Source of the DNA: Actinomycetes bacterium
Lineage (GTDB): Bacteria; Actinomycetota; Actinomycetes; JAHEKZ01
Assembly: GCA_027117675.1 (NCBI GenBank)
Contig: JAJAYM010000082.1
Location: forward strand, 1-12,349
Reading direction: 5' to 3'
DNA: 12,349 bases
Positions within the stretch are counted from its first letter, which is position 1; every line of letters begins with the position of its first letter. Below, one piece after another: positions 1 to 6,675 of the stretch. The position numbers and the translations under genes are program-made. Below the pieces are notes generated by a model, which was given only the letters and a program-made list of their open reading frames with translations, was not told the DNA's origin and did not search any database.

Positions 1-93
1 CGCCTCGACCCGGCTCATCGCCTCGCTCGCGAGGTCGCCGGATGCGCGCTCAATCCTGGTGATGGTGGCGGAGCTGGCCCTGGCTGGTGGCAC
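1..93 (-). CDS. N-terminus of a probable PucR/FasR-type transcriptional regulator (partial, cut by window edge)
   Basis: A GTG codon at 93-91 opens a frame that stays open to the left edge and gives 31 residues, including TITRIERASGDLASEAMSRV. I recall this kind of helical start (L/I-T-R-I/L-E-x-A-x-G-x-L-A) from the PucR-like regulators that control fatty-acid synthesis in actinomycetes (FasR, SCO2386, next to fabD) and from the gene after aceE in mycobacteria. Orientation and place (same strand as aceE, beyond it) agree with that order. There is no Shine-Dalgarno. Instead, a TACCCT hexamer lies 6 nt upstream of the GTG, which fits a leaderless transcript. The DNA-binding domain of this family is C-terminal and therefore outside the window. 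The assignment rests on a short N-terminus and on context, so it is tentative. Confidence 0.5.
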   Translation of the reverse strand, partial: MPPARASSATITRIERASGDLASEAMSRVEA

Positions 94-99
94 GACGGC

Positions 100-105
100 A
101 GGGTA
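100..105 (-). promoter_or_regulatory. Putative -10 box (TACCCT) of the edge gene
   Basis: On the minus strand TACCCT is followed by six bases (GCCGTC) and then the GTG start at 93. The TANNNT form and spacing would put transcription initiation at or next to the start codon. The same hexamer occurs as the likely -10 of rnpB at 12200-12205. No convincing -35 was found. Confidence 0.35.
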
Positions 106-150
106 GGCGCCCACTGGGCGGGGCCAGCGCCTGGGGTTGTCGCACCCCCA
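105..150 (-). terminator. Possible hairpins downstream of the pirin gene
   Basis: In the 84-base gap after the pirin stop two small inverted repeats are visible: TGGGG (132-136) with CCCCA (146-150) around a 9-nt loop, and AGGCGC (105-110) with GCGCCT (127-132) around a 16-nt loop. Either could end pirin transcription on the minus strand. There is no T-tract, and the second repeat touches the promoter of the next gene, so the call is weak. Confidence 0.25.
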
Positions 151-177
151 CAATCGCCACGAGCGTCCCCCTGGGTG

Positions 178-927
178 TCACGCCACCGTGGAGTGCATCT
201 CCCACACCAGCGCTTCGGCAGATGTGCGCGCCACCAGCCGCTGACCTTCGGCGCCGGTGAACCGCACGCTGTCGCCGGCGCCGATCCGGCCCCCACCTTC
301 AAGGTCGACCTCCCCCTTGGCAACGTACAGGTGGACGAAGGGCGCGGTCGGCAGCTGCACATGCCGTCCTGGATCCAGTCTTGCCGCGTGAAGTGCTGCG
401 TTCTGCTGGCTGATCCGAATGGCCAGCTGGTCTGCGTGCTTTGCCATGCCGGACGCGACGGTGACCAATCCTCCAGCTGTGAGTACCTCGCCAATGTCCA
501 ACTGCTCGTAGCCCGGATTGATGTTCTGCTCGTCTGGCAGCACCCACATTTGCACGAAGTGAACCGGGTCGTTGTGCTCAAGCTCACCACTCAGTTTCCA
601 GGAGTCGTTTTTCTCCGAATGGAGGATCCCGGTGCCGGCGCTCATTCGCTGTGCGAGCCCTGGGTAGATGACTCCCGAATGACCCGTCGAGTCCTGATGC
701 ACCAAGGATCCCTCGAGAACCCACGTGATGATCTCCATGTCGCGGTGGGGATGGGTCTCAAATCCCGATCCTGGGGTGACGATGTCGTCATTGCTGACGA
801 GGAGCAGCCCGAAGTGCGTGTTGTGTTGGTCGTAGTGCTGGCCGAAGGAGAAGGAGTGTTTGGAGTCGAGCCATCCCCAGTCAGTGGCGAAGCGGTCGGA
901 CGCGGGGCGCAAGTCGATGGTGGTCAC
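178..927 (-). CDS. Pirin family protein (bicupin)
   Basis: The 249-residue product belongs to the pirins, iron- or metal-binding bicupin proteins; some bacterial members act as quercetin dioxygenases and others modulate enzymes, including pyruvate dehydrogenase E1 in Serratia. The metal ligands of the N-terminal cupin are present: H59 and H61 in FETHPHRDME, and H103 and E105 in GTGILHSEKN. The C-terminal cupin is less conserved, as usual. I chose the GTG at 927 because the protein then begins MTTIDLRPASDRF, the normal pirin start. A GTG at 984, directly abutting the upstream ppk2 stop, would add 19 residues unlike the family and has no ribosome binding site; the site before 927 (CGGAGC) is also weak. 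It lies 57 nt after ppk2 on the same strand, so co-transcription with aceE-ppk2 is likely. Substrate is unknown. Confidence 0.88.
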   Translation of the reverse strand: MTTIDLRPASDRFATDWGWLDSKHSFSFGQHYDQHNTHFGLLLVSNDDIVTPGSGFETHPHRDMEIITWVLEGSLVHQDSTGHSGVIYPGLAQRMSAGTGILHSEKNDSWKLSGELEHNDPVHFVQMWVLPDEQNINPGYEQLDIGEVLTAGGLVTVASGMAKHADQLAIRISQQNAALHAARLDPGRHVQLPTAPFVHLYVAKGEVDLEGGGRIGAGDSVRFTGAEGQRLVARTSAEALVWEMHSTVA

Positions 928-984
928 GCTCCGATTCTCGTTGGCAACCCCGCAGGGCGCACACTCGACAACGAAAACCGGCAC

Positions 985-1824
985 TCAGGAGGACATTCGG
1001 CGGGCCTGGGTGGTGAGGGTGGCGGCGTGGTCGGGCACGTACGTGAAGTGTTCCTTTCCGGGACGTTCATATCCAGTTGATGGCGGCCGTTTCGGGATCG
1101 TGATTGGGGTCGGCGCCGCCGTGCGGTGATCGAGGGTGCTGAGCAGGTGAGCGATCATGTTGATTCTGGCGCGCGGCTTGTCATCGGCCTCTACGACGAA
1201 CCAGGGTGCTTCCGGTATGTCGGTGCGCACGTACATCTCATCCTTGGCGCGCGAGTAGTCGTCCCAGCGCTGCATTGACTCGACATCCATGGGCGAGAGC
1301 TTCCACCTGCGCAGTGGGTCATCCACGCGTGATCGAAATCGGCGCTCCTGCTCCTCCTGGCTGACGCTGAACCAGTACTTGCGGAGCAAAATTCCGTCCT
1401 CGACCAGCATCCGCTCGACGATCGGCGCCTGATGAAGAAACCGTCGGTACTCATGGTCGGTGCAAAAGCCCATCACGCGCTCGACGCCCGCGCGGTTGTA
1501 CCAGCTGCGGTCGAACAAGACGATCTCGCCGGACGCCGGAAGCTGTTCGACGTACCGCTGGAAGTACCACTGCCCGCGCTCTCGCTCGGTGGGCGCTGGC
1601 AAGGCGACGATGCGGGCGAAGCGCGGATTCAAGTACTGAGTGAGGCGCTTGATCGTGCCGCCCTTACCGCCAGCGTCGCGCCCTTCGAACACGATCACGA
1701 CCCGCTGGCCACTCGATCGCACCCACTCTTGTAGTTGTCCCAGCTCGGTCTGCAGGCGGTAAAGCTCCTTCTCATAGACCTTCTTGGCGAGAGTGGGGAC
1801 GTCTTCGCGCTGGTGATGGCTCAT
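985..1824 (-). CDS. ppk2: Polyphosphate kinase 2 (PPK2 family)
   Basis: The 279-residue protein is a single-domain PPK2, an enzyme that moves phosphate between inorganic polyphosphate and nucleotides, usually in the direction of NDP or NTP synthesis. Visible motifs are the Walker A loop GRDAGGKGGTIKR (48-60), the Walker B region IVLFDRSWYNRAGVERVMGF (101-120, D105), and a lid region with RSRVDDPLRRWKLSPMD (164-180). Length and the LFDRSWYNRAG block fit one-domain class I-like enzymes; nucleotide preference cannot be read from this. The ATG at 1824 was chosen because the family begins near here and because earlier starts would run back into aceE. It lies 7 nt after the aceE stop and lacks a good Shine-Dalgarno, which suggests translational coupling. 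A polyP-nucleotide kinase behind aceE is not part of the mycobacterial order I remember. Confidence 0.9.
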   Translation of the reverse strand: MSHHQREDVPTLAKKVYEKELYRLQTELGQLQEWVRSSGQRVVIVFEGRDAGGKGGTIKRLTQYLNPRFARIVALPAPTERERGQWYFQRYVEQLPASGEIVLFDRSWYNRAGVERVMGFCTDHEYRRFLHQAPIVERMLVEDGILLRKYWFSVSQEEQERRFRSRVDDPLRRWKLSPMDVESMQRWDDYSRAKDEMYVRTDIPEAPWFVVEADDKPRARINMIAHLLSTLDHRTAAPTPITIPKRPPSTGYERPGKEHFTYVPDHAATLTTQARRMSS

Positions 1825-1831
1825 GGCGAAC

Positions 1832-4567
1832 TCAGGCGTCGCCCATCCCAGCGCCGGGATCGGCAGCACGCGGGTCGTCGAGTCGGTACCTGTCGAATGC
1901 TTCCTTGACGGATTCGCGCTTGACCTCACCACGGCGGGCCAGTTCCTGCAGCGTGCGCACCGTGATCGATTCGGCGTCGATGCGGAAGTGGCGTCGCAGC
2001 GCTCCTCTGGTGTCGGAGAGGCCGAAGCCGTCGGTACCGAGGGTGACGTAGTCGCCGGGGACCCACGGCCGGATCAGTTCTTGCACCGCTCGTTGGTAGT
2101 CCGAGACAGCCACGGCGGGTCCCTCGACGTCGGCGAGCCGATTCGTGACGAAGGCGACTTGCGGCTCGGACGCCGGAGCGAGGAGGTTGGAATCGTCCGC
2201 GCGTAGTCCGTCGCGGTGTAGCTCGACCCATGACGTGACCGACCAGACGTCGGCCGACACCCCCCACTCGTCAGAGAGCAGCTGTTGGGCGCGCAGCGCA
2301 GCCGGCATGGCCGATCCGCTTGCAAGCAACTGCGCGCGTACCGCAGATTCGCCGGGAGCGGGGCGATAGCGGTACAGGCCGCGGAGCAGGCCGTCCACGT
2401 CGAGATCGTTCGGCTCGGACGGTTGGTCGATCGGCTCGTTGTACATGGTGAGGTAGTAGAAGACGTTCTCGGAGTTTTCGCCGTACATGCGGCGCAGACC
2501 ATCGCGCACGATGTGCCCGATCTCGAAGGCGAAGGCGGGGTCGTAGGAGACGGCCGCCGGGTTGGTCGCGGCGATCAGGTGTGAGTGACCATCCTCGTGC
2601 TGCAGCCCCTCACCGTTGAGGGTGGTGCGTCCGGCGGTGGCGCCGACGAGAAACCCTCTGGTCATTTGGTCGGCCGCCGCCCAGAGCGAGTCGGCTGTCC
2701 GCTGGAATCCGAACATCGAGTAGAAGATGTAGATCGGGATCATCGGTTCGTCGTGCGTTGAGTATGAACTGCCCGCCGCGATGAGCGACGAGACCGATCC
2801 CGCCTCGCTGATGCCCTGGTGCAGCAGCTGCCCGTCGGTTGCCTCCTTGTACGACAGCATCAGCTCGCGGTCGACCGACACGTACGTCTGCCCGTGCGGG
2901 TTGTAGATCTTCTGCACAGGAAACATCGCGTCCATGCCAAAGGTGCGCGCCTCGTCCGGGATGATCGGGACGATGCGGTGGCCAATCTCGGGATCCTTGA
3001 GGAGGTCCTTGAGCAGACGGACGAACGCCATTGTCGTGGCGACCTGTTGCTTGCCCGAACCGCGCTTGGCCGCGTCGTAGGAACGGTCACCGGGGAGGAC
3101 GAGCGGGCGGCTCGTCGTGCGTCGCTTAGGAAGGTAGCCGCCGAGTACCTGACGCCGCTCGTGCAGGTAGCGCGTGACGTCGCTGTCCTTCTCCGGCCGG
3201 TAGTAGGGCGGCAGTTTCGGGTCGATCGCATCGTCATCGATCGGGATGGCCAGACGGTCGCGGAACTCTTTGAGGTCGTCGAGCGTGAGCTTCTTCATCT
3301 GGTGCGTGGAGTTGCGGCCCTCGAAGTGTGATCCGAGCGTCCACCCCTTGATGGTCTTGGCGAGCACCACCGTTGGCTGTCCCTTGTGCTCGATCGCCGA
3401 TTGGTACGCGGCATACATCTTGCGGTAGTCATGCCCCCCGCGCTGCAGGGCCCAGATCTCTTCGTCGCTCCAGTCTTCGACGAGTTTGCGAGCACGGGGG
3501 TCGCGACCGAAGAAGTGGTCGCGGATGAAGCCACCGTTCTCTGACTTGTACGTCTGGAAGTCGCCGTCCGGCGTCGCGTTCATGATGTTGACGAGTGCCC
3601 CGTCCGGGTCCTGAGCGAGCAGCGGGTCCCAATTGCGTCCCCAGATCACCTTGATGACGTTCCAACCAGCGCCGCGGAAGAACGCCTCCATCTCTTGGAT
3701 GATTTTTCCGTTGCCGCGGACCGGTCCGTCGAGGCGTTGGAGGTTGCAGTTGATGACGAACGTCAGGTTGTCGAGCTCTTCACGTGCGGCCAGTCCAATC
3801 GCACCGAGCGACTCGACCTCGTCCATCTCGCCGTCACCAAGGAACGCCCAGACGTGCTGGTCAGAGGTGTCCTTGATCCCACGGTTGTGCAGGTAGCGGT
3901 TGAACTGGGCCTGGTAGATGGCGTTGATCGGGCCGAGGCCCATTGACACAGTGGGGAACTGCCAGAAGTCGGGCATCAGTCGTGGGTGCGGGTAGGACGG
4001 CAAGCCGCCGCCAGGGTGTGTGAGCTCTTGGCGGAAGCCGTCCATGCGCTCCTCGTCAAGGCGTCCTTCGAGGAATGCGCGCGCGTAGATTCCTGGCGAT
4101 GCGTGGCCCTGGATGTAGATCTGGTCGCCGCCGCCGGCGTGGTCAGCCCCGCGGAAGAAGTGGTTGAAGCCGACCTCGTAGAGGGATGCGCTGGATGCGT
4201 ACGTCGAGATGTGCCCACCGACACCGACGCCTGGACGCTGGGCACGGTGCACCATGATCGCGGCGTTCCAGCGCACGTAGGCCCGGATGCGCCGCTCGAC
4301 CCACTCGTCACCGGGGAACCAAGGCTCCTGCTCCGGAGTGATCGTGTTGATGTAGTCAGTGGTGGTCAGCGAGGGGACGCCGACGCTGCGCTGCCTGGCT
4401 CGCTGCAGCAGGCTGAGCATGAGGTACCTGGCGCGGTACGCACCGTGGGTGTCGATCACGTCGTCGAGGGAGTCCCGCCACTCCTGCGTCTCCTCTGGGT
4501 CGACGTCGACGAGTTGGGTGGGCAAGCCACCGCTGATCAGGGGTTCACGCTCGCGTCCAGTGTTCAC
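1832..4567 (-). CDS. aceE: Pyruvate dehydrogenase E1 component, homodimeric type
   Basis: This 911-residue protein is the thiamine-diphosphate E1 that decarboxylates pyruvate and passes the acetyl group to the lipoyl arm of E2, linking glycolysis to acetyl-CoA. It is close to the E. coli AceE length (about 887) and collinear with it. The ThDP motif is GDGEMDE (244-250) followed by NCNLQRLDG (273-281). Active-site blocks include GGHISTYASSASLYEVGFNH (117-136), HQGISEAGS (582-590, with the cofactor-activating Glu 587) and GEGLQHEDGHSH (651-662). The start is GTG at 4567, preceded by GGAAGAGG about 10 nt upstream. E2 and E3 are not in the window, as is normal in actinomycetes, where aceE stands apart. 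It is divergent from the DUF3052 gene and followed at 7 nt by ppk2. Confidence 0.97.
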   Translation of the reverse strand: MNTGREREPLISGGLPTQLVDVDPEETQEWRDSLDDVIDTHGAYRARYLMLSLLQRARQRSVGVPSLTTTDYINTITPEQEPWFPGDEWVERRIRAYVRWNAAIMVHRAQRPGVGVGGHISTYASSASLYEVGFNHFFRGADHAGGGDQIYIQGHASPGIYARAFLEGRLDEERMDGFRQELTHPGGGLPSYPHPRLMPDFWQFPTVSMGLGPINAIYQAQFNRYLHNRGIKDTSDQHVWAFLGDGEMDEVESLGAIGLAAREELDNLTFVINCNLQRLDGPVRGNGKIIQEMEAFFRGAGWNVIKVIWGRNWDPLLAQDPDGALVNIMNATPDGDFQTYKSENGGFIRDHFFGRDPRARKLVEDWSDEEIWALQRGGHDYRKMYAAYQSAIEHKGQPTVVLAKTIKGWTLGSHFEGRNSTHQMKKLTLDDLKEFRDRLAIPIDDDAIDPKLPPYYRPEKDSDVTRYLHERRQVLGGYLPKRRTTSRPLVLPGDRSYDAAKRGSGKQQVATTMAFVRLLKDLLKDPEIGHRIVPIIPDEARTFGMDAMFPVQKIYNPHGQTYVSVDRELMLSYKEATDGQLLHQGISEAGSVSSLIAAGSSYSTHDEPMIPIYIFYSMFGFQRTADSLWAAADQMTRGFLVGATAGRTTLNGEGLQHEDGHSHLIAATNPAAVSYDPAFAFEIGHIVRDGLRRMYGENSENVFYYLTMYNEPIDQPSEPNDLDVDGLLRGLYRYRPAPGESAVRAQLLASGSAMPAALRAQQLLSDEWGVSADVWSVTSWVELHRDGLRADDSNLLAPASEPQVAFVTNRLADVEGPAVAVSDYQRAVQELIRPWVPGDYVTLGTDGFGLSDTRGALRRHFRIDAESITVRTLQELARRGEVKRESVKEAFDRYRLDDPRAADPGAGMGDA

Positions 4568-4781
4568 GCTGGTATCGCCTCTTCCATCCGGGCTCGGGTG
4601 ATCGGCTGCTCGTAAGCCTACGCGCGGTCGGTGGCTGCCAGAGGGGACGGACCGACCATCGCCCTCACCTTGGCGACTACCCTTCCCAAAACGGCCCGAT
4701 ATGCTTGCGTGTCGGTCCTGGCTGTAATGGACTACTCAGGTGGGCCCTGCCATGGGTCCCCGGGAACTGGGAGGGGTGTGC
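4568..4781. promoter_or_regulatory. Divergent promoter region between aceE and the DUF3052 gene
   Basis: These 214 bases hold no gene. On the minus strand a TAGGCT hexamer (4615-4620) could be the aceE -10, giving a leader of about 40 nt that carries the GAAGAGG ribosome site. On the plus strand TATGCT (4700-4705) could be the -10 of DUF3052. Neither has a good -35 at 17-18 nt. No clear operator palindrome was seen. Confidence 0.35.
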
Positions 4782-5210
4782 GTGAGCGGGAGCGACGGGC
4801 CGGAGGGCGCGCCGAACGGCCCGGCCGCGCGCATGGGTTTTACCGCCGGCCAGGTGGTCCTCGAGATCGGTGTGGACGAGGACGCAGACTCCGAGTTGCG
4901 AACCGCAATCGAGGCAGCGGTCGGCTCCGCCATGGTCGGTGACGACTTCGGCGACGTGGCTGACGTGGTGGTGCTCTGGTGGCGCGATGATGACGGCGAC
5001 TTGGTCGACGCCTTGGTCGATGGTCAGTCGGCGATCACGTCCGGCGGTGTCGTCTGGCTGTTTACTCCGAAGGCAGGCCGCAACGGTCACGTCGAGCCGA
5101 GCGAGATCGGCGAAGCAGCCCGTACTGCCGGGCTCTCGTCCACCAAGAGCACCAGTGCAGCCCCCGAATGGGCCGGCACCCGGCTGGTGGCCCCCAAACT
5201 CGGTCGCTGA
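4782..5210 (+). CDS. DUF3052 family protein
   Basis: The 142-residue product matches the actinobacterial DUF3052 family, whose biochemical role is not established. Recognisable blocks are MGFTAGQVVLEIGVDED, VLWWRDDDGDLVDALVDG, WLFTPKAGRNGHVEPSEIGE, and the C-terminal WAGTRLVAPK. It has no signal peptide or membrane span and is acidic in the first half. I placed the start at GTG 4782 because GGGAGGGG (4769-4776) lies 5 nt upstream; an ATG at 4740 in the same frame lacks such a site and would add 14 atypical residues. The gene is divergent from aceE and converges on the DoxX gene across a hairpin terminator. In other actinomycetes it also lies beside aceE, which hints at a link to central metabolism but does not prove one. 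Confidence 0.85.
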   Translation: MSGSDGPEGAPNGPAARMGFTAGQVVLEIGVDEDADSELRTAIEAAVGSAMVGDDFGDVADVVVLWWRDDDGDLVDALVDGQSAITSGGVVWLFTPKAGRNGHVEPSEIGEAARTAGLSSTKSTSAAPEWAGTRLVAPKLGR

Positions 5211-5258
5211 CTCCGTTCGTCAGACGCTCCGTTCGCCTGACGCTCCGTTCGCCTGACG
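5209..5258. repeat. Short tandem repeat, 16-bp unit
   Basis: Directly after the DUF3052 stop the unit GACGCTCCGTTCGCCT occurs twice without a mismatch (5223-5238 and 5239-5254), with a degenerate copy before it (GACTCCGTTCGTCA, 5209-5222) and the first four bases of another after it (5255-5258). It runs straight into the terminator stem. The function is unknown; replication slippage in a 3' untranslated region is a sufficient explanation. Confidence 0.8.
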
Positions 5259-5292
5259 AAGGCGCCTCGCTCAGATGAGCGGGGCGCCTTCG
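5257..5292. terminator. Bidirectional hairpin terminator between convergent genes
   Basis: CGAAGGCGCC (5257-5266) pairs perfectly with GGCGCCTTCG (5283-5292). The stem continues inward with TCGCTC/GAGCGG (one wobble pair) around an AGAT loop, giving a 16-bp stem. It sits between the DUF3052 gene (plus) and the DoxX gene (minus) and can serve both. There is no long T-tract, which is common in GC-rich actinomycetes. Confidence 0.75.
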
Positions 5293-5314
5293 GTGTTGCT
5301 GTGGGGGTGTGTGC

Positions 5315-5965
5315 TCAGGCGAGCCAGGGGTGCCGTTGGACGAACTCCAGCGACTGCCACCACTTGCCCAGGCCCCAGGTGCGTTCTGCTGTGAAGAGCA
5401 TCAGCACGATCACGAAGATCGCGTAGGCCAAGTGGTCCTCGACGATCGGGTTGTTGGACTGGTTCGCGCCTGCCTCATCGGTGTACTGCGCCCACGGTGC
5501 AGCTGCGAGGTACATCATCATCAGCAGCGCCGCGGCGCCGATCGATCCGATGCGCATGAAGACACCAAGGATCAGTGTCACACCGGCACCCAGCAGGGCG
5601 AGCATGAACGCCCAGTTGACCCATGAACCTGGGTAGAGCGTGGGGCCTTCGGCGCCCATCACTCCGGCGCTCTCGCCGAGCCAGTTGAAGAAGCCCGCAA
5701 ACTGGCCCTCGGGGTTGACTCCGAAGGTGAGGTAGCCGAATGTCGGGCTGCCGTCGCCGGTCGCAAACATCCAAGCGCCGTCGCTGGGTGTCGCGTAGGT
5801 GAGCCCGAACATCTTGTCGAGGAAAGCCCAAAGAAACACGAATCCGAGGGCGATACGAGCGATAGCGGCCCAGTACTTGGTCGTGGCCGCTTGGGTGAAG
5901 CCGTGGTACCACGAGCCCTGACTGGCCTGGGTGACGCTGAGGTCTCCCTTGACTGTGGTGGTCAT
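5315..5965 (-). CDS. DoxX family integral membrane protein
   Basis: The 216-residue protein has four likely membrane spans (about 31-52, 115-137, 138-158 and 178-195) and the layout of DoxX/TQO-small-subunit-like proteins. Known members include the small subunit of archaeal thiosulfate:quinone oxidoreductase and mycobacterial DoxX, which works with superoxide dismutase in oxidant defence. The region between spans 1 and 2 is unusually long (about 60 residues, 53-114, rich in Gly, Pro and aromatic residues) and may form an extracytoplasmic lobe. The start is ATG 5965, with AAGGAGG five bases upstream; upstream in-frame starts at 5992 and 6064 would place that ribosome site inside the gene. It is divergent from a peroxiredoxin, which supports a redox role. 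The substrate cannot be inferred. Confidence 0.82.
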   Translation of the reverse strand: MTTTVKGDLSVTQASQGSWYHGFTQAATTKYWAAIARIALGFVFLWAFLDKMFGLTYATPSDGAWMFATGDGSPTFGYLTFGVNPEGQFAGFFNWLGESAGVMGAEGPTLYPGSWVNWAFMLALLGAGVTLILGVFMRIGSIGAAALLMMMYLAAAPWAQYTDEAGANQSNNPIVEDHLAYAIFVIVLMLFTAERTWGLGKWWQSLEFVQRHPWLA

Positions 5966-6114
5966 CTCCGCCTCCTTGGATCCGAAAAGCATGACTTCCT
6001 GTTCCTGAGGGTCCTCGCGAGTGGTTGCCTTAGCAAGGACCTTGGGGCCGAAGACATGCGCCAAAGGACCTGACCTGATTTACTCCCCGGTAACTTCTAA
6101 GGGGAGGTTTGGGT
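5966..6114. promoter_or_regulatory. Divergent promoter region between doxX-like gene and peroxiredoxin
   Basis: This 149-bp gap must hold promoters for both genes. TAACTT (6091-6096) is a TANNNT candidate for the plus strand but lies very close to the start codon; no strong pair of -10 and -35 elements was found. CTCCCC (6083-6088) is the exact complement of GGGGAG (6101-6106), part of the peroxiredoxin ribosome binding site, so a 6-bp hairpin with a 12-nt loop could cover it. TTGC-CTTA-GCAA near 6025-6036 is a small palindrome of unknown meaning. Confidence 0.4.
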
Positions 6115-6576
6115 ATGTCAGTCGAGGTTGGCCAGCAGGCGCCGGACTTCACGCTCGCGAGCCAGCACGGTGAGCCAATCAGCCTGTCGTCGTTCCGTGG
6201 TGAGAAGAACGTGGTGCTGATCTTCTTCCCGTGGGCCTTCAGCGGCATCTGTACTGGTGAGCTCTGCGAGATCAGCGACCGCATTGACTCGCTCGACAAC
6301 GACCACACCGTAACTCTCGCGGTGTCGTGCGATCCAAAGTTCGCCCTCCGCATCTTCGCCGAGCGCGAGGGCTACACCTTCACCTTGCTCAGCGACCACT
6401 GGCCGCACGGAGCCGTGACACAGGCATACGGCGTCTTCAACGACGATCTGGGAGTCGGCTACCGCGGCACCTTCATCATCGACAAGGACGGTGTCGTTCG
6501 GTACTCGGTGATGAATGGGATCGGGGACGCGCGCGACCCAGACGAGTACGAGAAGGTCCTCGCGTCACTCGGTTAG
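6115..6576 (+). CDS. Peroxiredoxin, AhpE-like
   Basis: The 153-residue protein is a thiol peroxidase of the AhpC/TSA superfamily, closest by eye to M. tuberculosis AhpE, which reduces peroxides and peroxynitrite. The peroxidatic cysteine is C46 in FFPWAFSGICTGEL, and R117 in YRGTFIIDKDG is the likely second conserved Arg. The block LLSDHWPHGAVTQAYGVFN (91-109) is very close to AhpE. Unlike AhpE, which as I recall it has Asp there, this protein has a second Cys at 51 (C46-x4-C51). That is the spacing of the resolving cysteine in atypical 2-Cys BCP enzymes. The start is ATG 6115 with GGGGAGG seven bases upstream; a TTG two codons earlier is not needed. It is divergent from the DoxX gene. Confidence 0.92.
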   Translation: MSVEVGQQAPDFTLASQHGEPISLSSFRGEKNVVLIFFPWAFSGICTGELCEISDRIDSLDNDHTVTLAVSCDPKFALRIFAEREGYTFTLLSDHWPHGAVTQAYGVFNDDLGVGYRGTFIIDKDGVVRYSVMNGIGDARDPDEYEKVLASLG

Positions 6577-6584
6577 GTCGGCGG

Positions 6585-6590
6585 TAGGCT
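6585..6590 (+). promoter_or_regulatory. Putative -10 box (TAGGCT) of tRNA-Val
   Basis: TAGGCT lies 12 bases before the first base of the mature tRNA and 8 bases after the peroxiredoxin stop. This leaves room for a short 5' leader. There is no good -35, so the tRNA could instead be processed from a peroxiredoxin read-through transcript. Confidence 0.35.
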
Positions 6591-6602
6591 CTCTGGGCGT
6601 TC

Positions 6603-6675
6603 GGGCGTATAGCTCAGTTGGTAGAGCTCCGGTCTTACAAACCGGCGGTCGGGGGTTCAAGTCCCTCTGCGCCCA
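6603..6675 (+). tRNA. tRNA-Val, anticodon TAC
   Basis: A full cloverleaf can be drawn: acceptor GGGCGTA/TGCGCCC with one G-U pair, D stem GCTC/GAGC, anticodon stem CCGGT/ACCGG with loop CTTACAA, and T arm GGGGG-TTCAAGT-CCCTC with one wobble pair. Bases 34-36 (6636-6638) are TAC, which reads GUA and other valine codons. The discriminator base is A at 6675. The genome then reads CCG, so the final A of CCA is not encoded. Confidence 0.96.

Noticed and set aside
15..590. Open frame on the minus strand opposite and overlapping pirin
   Set aside because: It is a shifted frame of pirin with low-complexity Ser/Thr/Arg/Pro content.
175..1080. Long open frame on the plus strand opposite pirin and the end of ppk2
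   Set aside because: It is antisense to two well-supported genes, has no recognisable motif, and is the expected by-product of GC-rich codon use.
1825..1932. Extension of the ppk2 frame upstream of ATG 1824
   Set aside because: It would overlap the end of aceE by about 100 bases; the added residues do not look like PPK2, and ATG 1824 directly follows the aceE stop.
3986..4615. Long plus-strand open frame opposite the 5' part of aceE
   Set aside because: It mirrors aceE codons, has no ribosome site, and resembles no known family.
5966..6064. Extension of the DoxX frame to 6064
   Set aside because: The ribosome site AAGGAGG lies five bases before ATG 5965, so it would be inside the gene; the added residues are not hydrophobic and not family-like.
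6603..6675. tRNA-Val as an integration site for a mobile element
   Set aside because: No integrase gene and no second copy of the tRNA 3' end were seen in the window; flanking genes look like conserved chromosome.
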